From Boseongicola sp. (GTDB lineage: Bacteria > Pseudomonadota > Alphaproteobacteria > Rhodobacterales > Rhodobacteraceae), in the NCBI GenBank assembly GCA_028824715.1, contig JAPPCV010000027.1, forward strand, positions 1-44,078: a stretch of 44,078 nt of DNA, written 5' to 3'. The translations under genes were made by a program, and so were the position numbers. Below, piece after piece: positions 43,705 to 44,078 of the stretch; the first letter of the stretch is position 1; each line of letters starts with the position of its first letter. The notes beneath the pieces are model-generated. The model did not search any database and was not told the origin of the DNA. It saw nothing but the letters and a program-made list of their open reading frames with translations.

Positions 43705-43804
43705 ATTGTTGCGGCGTTTTCAAGACGCCATCGATAATGCCGGCACGCTGTAAACGTCGATCGCCGAAGTCCGGTCGGCATTCCATCCACACGGGAGGAC
43801 ACCC

Positions 43805-44078
43805 ATGTCAAAAATCGAACTCACCCGCCGCAGCATGCTCAGGGCCGGTGTCGCCGGACTGGCAACGCCGACCATCTTCTCAGGCGCGGCCTGGTCATTC
43901 ACGAACGACCCGCAGGGCGGTGCGGTCACCCTCGGCTTCAACGTGCCCCAGACCGGGCCCTACGCGGACGAGGGCGCGGACGAACTGCGCGCCTACGAAC
44001 TCGCCGTCGAGCACCTGAACGGCGGCGGCGACGGCGGCATGATCAACACCTTTTCGTCGAAGACCCTCGACGGCAACG
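43805..44078 (+). CDS. Branched-chain amino acid/urea-type ABC binding protein, Tat-exported (partial)
   Basis: N-terminal 91 residues; the gene runs off the window. Starts with a twin-arginine signal (LTRRSMLRAG, hydrophobic stretch to about residue 32) and then VTLGFNVPQTGPYADEGADELRAYELAVEHLN, the opening of the type I periplasmic-binding fold used by Liv/urea-type receptors. GGGAGG before the ATG. Divergent from the XRE/sensor operon and probably co-regulated with it. Confidence 0.85.
   Translation, partial: MSKIELTRRSMLRAGVAGLATPTIFSGAAWSFTNDPQGGAVTLGFNVPQTGPYADEGADELRAYELAVEHLNGGGDGGMINTFSSKTLDGN

Noticed and set aside
1-44078. CRISPR arrays, rRNA genes and complete insertion sequences
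   Set aside because: No regularly spaced repeats, no rRNA signatures and no transposase genes were seen on either strand.

Overview
The window comes from a GC-rich alphaproteobacterium, most likely a Rhodobacterales-type or related heterotroph. The pointers are a GapR (DUF2312) nucleoid protein, a symporter-histidine kinase/receiver/XRE-regulator cluster of the kind common in that group, several large solute-importer operons, and tight ATGA/GTGA/TGATG gene overlaps. No rRNA is present. One intact tRNA gene, tRNA-Thr(TGT), was found.

Layout. 1-1.1 kb: a DjlA-type co-chaperone with its own promoter and a perfect 32-bp palindrome beyond its 3' end. 1.6-7.9 kb: a complete peptide/nickel-type ABC importer operon read leftward (binding protein, two permeases, two ATPases). 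8.1-11.6 kb: a phosphonate-monoester-hydrolase/sulfatase family enzyme and, divergent from it, a class III PLP enzyme that looks like PbfA (hydroxy-aminoethylphosphonate ammonia-lyase); together they suggest use of an organophosphonate or its ester. 11.6-14.4 kb: an accessory patch with an orphan DNA methyltransferase, a stretch of gene debris and a ParDE toxin-antitoxin pair. 14.4-23.8 kb: a leftward operon with a UgpABCE-type importer, a GABA-type aminotransferase, a zinc alcohol dehydrogenase, a hydroxypyruvate-isomerase-like TIM barrel and a URO-D-fold protein, faced by a divergent LysR regulator (23.9-24.9 kb). This looks like a catabolic pathway whose substrate I cannot name.

25.4-35.3 kb is a precisely bounded integrated element of 9,850 bp in the 3' end of tRNA-Thr. 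It has 53-bp direct repeats at its ends, matching 21-bp repeats inside each end (probable integrase arm sites), a P4-type tyrosine integrase, an AlpA-like regulator, a winged-helix protein with a zinc ribbon, two palindromes 40 bp apart (candidate origin or operator), and then a nearly complete HK97-type head and packaging module: major capsid, small capsid-associated protein, prohead protease, head-tail connector, portal, terminase large subunit, HNH nuclease and a gp10-like protein. No tail, lysis, lysogeny-repressor or DNA polymerase gene is present. The most economical reading is a capsid-forming phage satellite (cf-PICI-like) that builds its own small head and needs a helper phage for tails and lysis. 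This is the most interesting system in the window.

35.6-36.2 kb: a Phd/VapC-type toxin-antitoxin pair just outside the element. 36.4-38.9 kb: an FbpB-type iron(III) permease without its partners, GapR and a small two-helix membrane protein. 38.9-44.1 kb: a leftward regulatory operon (XRE/short-chain fatty-acyl-type regulator, single-domain response regulator, small membrane protein, sodium:solute symporter fused to a histidine kinase; CrbSR-like), divergent from a Tat-exported branched-chain-amino-acid-type binding protein that is cut by the window end.
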